Virus record (IMG/VR): IMGVR_UViG_3300049001_000029
Coordinates: 1-64,000 of that record
Length of the DNA stretch: 64,000 nt
Source: a virus
Direction: 5' to 3' (one strand)
In this document: in pieces, positions 62,828 through 64,000 of the stretch
How positions within the stretch are numbered: the first letter of the stretch is position 1
How the letters are laid out: each line of letters starts with the position of its first letter
The notes under the pieces: model-generated
Told to the model about the DNA's origin: nothing
The model's database searches: none
What the model saw: the letters and a program-made list of their open reading frames with translations, nothing else
Program-made: the position numbers and the translations under genes

Positions 62828-64000
62828 CGGTCCACTACCCGAGAGGCCAGGGCGATCGAGATTTCGTCAGAGAGCCTGCTCTTGTTCATGGCCGCCGGGT
62901 CGGCGATGCCGCAGCGGCGCGCCATGGTGACTTGTGCCTCCGAAGGCGCGCCACCGCGCTTGCGCCAACTGGCCGAGCGCGACGACACGGTCGGGTCGTA
63001 GGCCAGCGCCCAGGACTCGGCCAGTTCACGCGCCGGGCCGAGCGCCATGGGCGAGCTGAGCCACTGTCCGTCGCGCCCGACGTAGAGGCCCTCGCTGTAG
63101 CCGCGCACCGTGCAATGTCCGGCCAGGTACTGCTCGCCCTCAGGCCAGAGCAGCGCCATCCGGTCGCCGGCCGGCAGGAACCGTATGCCACCGTGGGTGA
63201 ACAGCCAGTTCAGCGCCGAGGTGGCGAACATATCGATGTCCGCATATTGAGCGGGACCAATCAGCTTGATTCGGCCGCCGTCGGGGTCGCGCTCGATTCC
63301 GGTGTTCTCGGTCTCGCATATGCACTGGAACGGCGAAGAGTCGGTGAGCGGTTGCCCACGCGGGCAACCGCCGCATTCCGGGCACGGCAGCGCGTCCAGC
63401 TCATCGGTGTTGTACTCGGCGGTCGGGTGTAGGTCCACCAGTGTGACGAGCTTTTGGTGACGGCTGACGCCCACCACGTCGAGCACCAGGCAGTTGGTCT
63501 TACCCGGCGACGGGCGCAGCCCCCGGCCGATTGCCTGGATGTAAACACCAGGTGAGCGAGTGGGTCGGGCCATCAGCACGCAGGAGACGGGGGGCGAATC
63601 CCAGCCTTCGACTAGTACGAACACATTCACCAGGACGCGGGTCGTGCCGGCCGCGAGCCGGGCGTACATCGCCTCGCGTTCCTTGGTCGGCGTGGTCCCG
63701 GTGACCACCTCGGCCGGGACACCTTGAGCAAGGAAGGCATCGCCCAGTTCTTGTGCGCTGGCAACCGTTGGCGCGAACGCGATGGTGATCCGCTCAGAGG
63801 CGTGTGCGATCCACGCCTTGACGATCTCCGGAGCGTCCTGCGCAACCATCTCGCCCAGGTCGCCGTCCTGGTAGTCACCCCGACTGAGCTTGGCGTTTTC
63901 CAGATCCATGTGCTCGGTGACGACGACCCGACCTCGGGGTTTGACCAGTAGGCCCTCGTCGATCCCGAACCGGATGTCACGGGTCAGCGCGACTGTCTGC
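62824..64000 (-). CDS. SF2 DEAD/DEAH-type helicase, 5' end outside window
   Basis: Visible part is ~391 residues of the C-terminal region and the frame is open to the right edge. It has the second RecA domain: SERITIAFAPTVASAQELGD (motif IV), VLVNVFVLVEGWDSPPVSCV (motif V), MARPTRSPGVYIQAIGRGLR (motif VI, QxxGRxxR). A Cys cluster (CPECGGCPRG) and an unusual C-terminal domain follow. XPB/RecG-like helicases of phages open replication or recombination substrates; the N-terminal motor half is not visible. Confidence 0.85.
   Translation of the reverse strand, partial: QTVALTRDIRFGIDEGLLVKPRGRVVVTEHMDLENAKLSRGDYQDGDLGEMVAQDAPEIVKAWIAHASERITIAFAPTVASAQELGDAFLAQGVPAEVVTGTTPTKEREAMYARLAAGTTRVLVNVFVLVEGWDSPPVSCVLMARPTRSPGVYIQAIGRGLRPSPGKTNCLVLDVVGVSRHQKLVTLVDLHPTAEYNTDELDALPCPECGGCPRGQPLTDSSPFQCICETENTGIERDPDGGRIKLIGPAQYADIDMFATSALNWLFTHGGIRFLPAGDRMALLWPEGEQYLAGHCTVRGYSEGLYVGRDGQWLSSPMALGPARELAESWALAYDPTVSSRSASWRKRGGAPSEAQVTMARRCGIADPAAMNKSRLSDEISIALASRVVDR

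Noticed and set aside
1-64000. CRISPR array
   Set aside because: The repeat clusters found (24 bp, 60 bp, GGGTTC, iterons at 48.1 kb) lack unique spacers of constant length; none is CRISPR-like.

Overview
The window looks like the genome, or most of the genome, of a temperate siphovirus of a high-GC actinobacterium (Pseudonocardiales/Streptomycetales-like). It is GC-rich, uses many GTG starts, and its genes are chained by ATGA, GTGA or TGATG overlaps. It carries actinobacterial families: Lsr2, Ku, a class F-like sortase, DUF1906, DUF2637, and a TraB/FtsK transfer ATPase. Both window ends cut genes (a repeat protein at the left, an SF2 helicase at the right), so this is one stretch of a longer or circular molecule. 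I see no tRNA, rRNA or ordinary chromosomal housekeeping gene.

Layout. 1-2.7 kb (minus): small early or accessory genes (MazG-like, micro-ORFs, small membrane proteins) ending in an XRE regulator. A second XRE gene diverges from it at 2.86 kb and a shared inverted repeat lies between. 3.6-4.5 kb: tyrosine integrase. 4.9-15 kb (plus): a block of genes typical of actinomycete integrative and conjugative elements (AICE): HTH protein, DUF2637/Spd-like membrane protein, FtsK/TraB translocase, YdjM-like membrane protein, zinc-ribbon proteins, XRE-TPR regulator. It contains a gene split by a 97-bp MITE-like insertion and a duplicated stub of the ftsK 3' end. Three hairpins at 15.0-15.3 kb separate it from the converging late genes.

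15.3-47.9 kb (minus): late phage genes, read from high to low coordinates: small terminase, large terminase, portal, prohead protease, capsid, head-tail connectors, major tail protein, tail chaperones with a -1 frameshift, tape measure, minor tail proteins (including an apparently split DUF5047-type protein), a nucleoside-phosphorylase-like protein, secreted proteins with a sortase, DUF1906 endolysin, holins, and a minor tail protein of about 33 tandem 20-residue repeats. The terminase area is scarred: a NUDIX pseudogene without its NUDIX box, a frameshifted excisionase, and a 52-bp tandem duplication over a start codon.

48-52.8 kb (plus): the most distinctive region. At least five near-identical promoters (-35 TAGACA-like, exactly 17 bp, -10 TAGTGT-like, exactly 7 bp, then ATG) drive apparently leaderless genes, including two related HTH proteins and a RuvB-like ATPase behind a leader peptide; a Ku gene follows. 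An inverted repeat inside the promoter spacers suggests one shared regulator. Iteron-like repeats lie just upstream.

52.8-64 kb (mostly minus): papain/C39-like peptidase, secreted double-psi-barrel protein, Lsr2, many small coupled genes including two micro-ORFs, a GGGTTC-iteron region that is the best origin candidate, a Prim-Pol/RepA-like replication protein, endonuclease VII and an SF2 helicase. Together the genes suggest a temperate phage with plasmid/AICE-like transfer and replication functions: Prim-Pol and helicase for replication, Ku and RuvB-like ATPase for end joining or recombination, Lsr2 and XRE proteins for silencing, and a standard HK97-type virion.
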